From Pseudomonadota bacterium (GTDB taxonomy: Bacteria > Bdellovibrionota > Bacteriovoracia > Bacteriovoracales > Bacteriovoracaceae): DNA of 64,000 bases. Location of the stretch: contig JAIYBW010000004.1 of the NCBI GenBank assembly GCA_027488375.1, forward strand, positions 1 through 64,000, given 5' to 3'. The notes beneath the pieces were generated by a model that did not search any database, was not told the origin of the DNA, and saw only the letters and a list, made by a program, of their open reading frames with translations. The position numbers and the translations under genes were made by a program. Below, piece after piece: positions 62,597 through 64,000 of this stretch (position 1 is the stretch's first letter; the number at the start of each line of letters is the position of its first letter).

Positions 62597-63666
62597 TGAA
62601 AGTATTAGTGGTTGATGATTCAATCGTTTTTAGATCTCAGATTTCTGCCTCACTCAGTGGGGTAGAATCTGTTGAGGTCGTTGGAACCGCTCCAAATGGA
62701 AGGATTGCTATCCAAAAGCTTCAACAATCCCAAATTGATCTCATCACTTTAGATATGGAAATGCCGGAGATGAATGGGTTGGCCACGATTAAAGAGATGA
62801 AGCGTCTTGGAATGAAGACCAAAATCATTGTCTTTTCTTCTCAAACTGTTCGTGGCGCAGAAGCCGCTTTAGATGCTCTTTCGGCTGGAGCTGATGATGT
62901 AGTGGCCAAGCCAAGTGCAGATGATATGAACTTTGAGAAAGCACAAAAAATGATTGAGGATGCACTTGTCCCGAGAGTGCTGCAATTTTTAAAATCTGGT
63001 ACAAGATCAAGTAAGACTCAAGCGACTTCTTCCACAAGTCTTAAGTCATCAACCACTTCGACTTCAATATTGCCGAAGAAAAAATTGAAACAATTTCTCC
63101 CAAAGGCTGTTGTCATTGCTTCGAGTACTGGTGGTCCTTCCGCTCTTGAAGTCATTTTTTCCCAACTTAAATGTGAACCTAAAATTCCCATTTTAATTGT
63201 TCAGCATATGCCTCCAGTTTTTACCCAAATTTTGGCGAAAAGATTAGGCGAACTTTCAGGAATACCTGTTCATGAAGCGACAAATAATCAGAAAGTTTCG
63301 CCTGGTCATGTTTATCTTGCTCCTGGTGGGTTTCACATGCTGCTTGCAAGTGAAGGTGGCCAGCTCGTTATAAAATTGAATGAAAATGAATTAAGAAATT
63401 CAGTCAGGCCTGCTGCTGATTTCCTTTTTGAAACTGCTGGGCAGATCTTTAAACATCAGTTGCTTGGCGTTGTCCTGACAGGGATGGGTGAAGATGGTGC
63501 TGCTGGATCTAAATATATTTATGAATTGGGTGGTGGGATTATTATTCAGGAAAAAGAAACATGTGTCGTTTTTGGAATGCCAGGCGCTGTTTTTATGAAT
63601 GATACATATGATGATATTATGAATTTAGAAGAAATTTCTTCTTACTTAAGGTCGGTTATTGTATGA
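62596..63666 (+). CDS. cheB: CheB protein-glutamate methylesterase
   Basis: This 356-residue protein has a receiver (1-120; acceptor Asp53, VAKPS) joined by a Ser/Thr-rich linker (about 135-160) to a CheB methylesterase domain with ASSTGGPS (Ser177), VQHMPP (His204) and TGMGEDGAAG (catalytic Asp). It demethylates or deamidates receptors when phosphorylated. It shares one base with the receptor stop and overlaps the next gene by 4 bases. No cheR gene is in the window. Confidence 0.93.
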   Translation: MKVLVVDDSIVFRSQISASLSGVESVEVVGTAPNGRIAIQKLQQSQIDLITLDMEMPEMNGLATIKEMKRLGMKTKIIVFSSQTVRGAEAALDALSAGADDVVAKPSADDMNFEKAQKMIEDALVPRVLQFLKSGTRSSKTQATSSTSLKSSTTSTSILPKKKLKQFLPKAVVIASSTGGPSALEVIFSQLKCEPKIPILIVQHMPPVFTQILAKRLGELSGIPVHEATNNQKVSPGHVYLAPGGFHMLLASEGGQLVIKLNENELRNSVRPAADFLFETAGQIFKHQLLGVVLTGMGEDGAAGSKYIYELGGGIIIQEKETCVVFGMPGAVFMNDTYDDIMNLEEISSYLRSVIV

Positions 63667-64000
63667 GTAAATACTTTGGAGAGTTTCTCGTTGAAAGAGG
63701 ACTCATCACTAAAGATAATCTTGTTGACGCTCTTGTTGAGCAAGTTTCTTCAACACCACCTTTGTGCCAAATTGTTTTCGAAAATAATATTTTTGATTCC
63801 CAAAAGCTATTCGAGGTTTTTCGTCATCAACAAGATCATAGCTCTGATTTTGTATCATCATGTAAAACATTAGGTTTATGGTCTCAGGAGACTCAAGTTA
63901 AAATCAATAGTTGTCTTGATGAGCTGAGAAAACCTCTTGGTCATATCCTTGTTTCAAGAGGATGGATTGATCTAAAAAAGCTCACTCATATGTTGGATGA
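63663..64000 (+). CDS. Partial MshEN-like domain protein, cut by window edge
   Basis: The frame starts at ATG 63663 (overlapping the cheB stop) and runs 112 codons to the edge. It holds two similar units, YFGEFLVERGLITKDNLVDALVEQ and PLGHILVSRGWIDLKKLTHMLDE, of the MshEN/type II secretion ATPase N-terminal type, which in other proteins can bind cyclic-di-GMP. In the chemotaxis operon it is probably a signalling partner rather than a secretion ATPase. The rest is outside the window. Confidence 0.6.
   Translation, partial: MSKYFGEFLVERGLITKDNLVDALVEQVSSTPPLCQIVFENNIFDSQKLFEVFRHQQDHSSDFVSSCKTLGLWSQETQVKINSCLDELRKPLGHILVSRGWIDLKKLTHMLD

Overview
The window is chromosomal DNA from a low-GC Gram-negative bacterium. 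It carries many Sec signal peptides, lipoproteins with lipobox cysteines, secreted hydrolases, hybrid CheA kinases with attached receiver domains, and a soluble PAS chemoreceptor. Together these suggest Bdellovibrionota, most likely the Bacteriovoracia (Bacteriovorax, Peredibacter or Halobacteriovorax type). That assignment is inference from gene content and style; there is no rRNA or other taxonomic marker here. Gene packing is tight: many neighbours overlap by 4 bases (ATGA), and several convergent pairs overlap at their stop codons.

Layout. 1-119 is the edge of a transposase-like zinc-ribbon gene. 265-7816 holds envelope and lipid genes: two glycosidase-like proteins, a sterol-desaturase-family protein, an acyl desaturase, PhnA/YjdM, a PLP trans-sulfuration enzyme and a dienelactone-hydrolase lipoprotein. 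7925-13558 is a compact operon of MBOAT acyltransferase, SGNH-like protein, acyl carrier protein, fused TPP-dependent E1 and lipoyl E2. It has the layout of a Dlt-type envelope acylation system in which the adenylation enzyme is replaced by a 2-oxoacid-dehydrogenase-like acyl source, and it is the best candidate for an undescribed system. 13555-27513 carries radD, a matrixin lipoprotein, an arylsulfotransferase-like protein, two large secreted proteins, a 1667-residue lipoprotein with Ig-like repeats and fourteen propeller repeats, and a PI-PLC-like protein. 27591-40457 is dominated by methyltransferases (RlmI, RlmM, SpoU/TrmH, an RlmK-like enzyme, MnmD, an O-methyltransferase), with a TatD hydrolase, an L,D-transpeptidase-like protein, a papain-family protease, HtpX and a FabK-like flavoenzyme. 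40623-47186 holds a 1005-residue secreted protein, an alpha/beta hydrolase, a methyltransferase, an HPF-like protein and FadD. 47187-47594 contains two near-identical terminators bracketing a candidate CsrA-binding small RNA.

47595-52604 is the lysine/diaminopimelate pathway. A lysC-dapB-dapA-dapD operon is read leftwards behind a clear lysine riboswitch, and asd is divergent. 52727-64000 is a chemotaxis/two-component cluster: a REC-HD protein, CheY, a truncated globin, two hybrid CheA kinases, CheW, a tandem-PAS soluble receptor, CheB, and the start of an MshEN-like protein cut by the window edge.

Several genes have a good -10 hexamer only 5-7 bases before the start codon and no Shine-Dalgarno sequence. 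This points to leaderless transcripts in this organism and was used to choose some starts.
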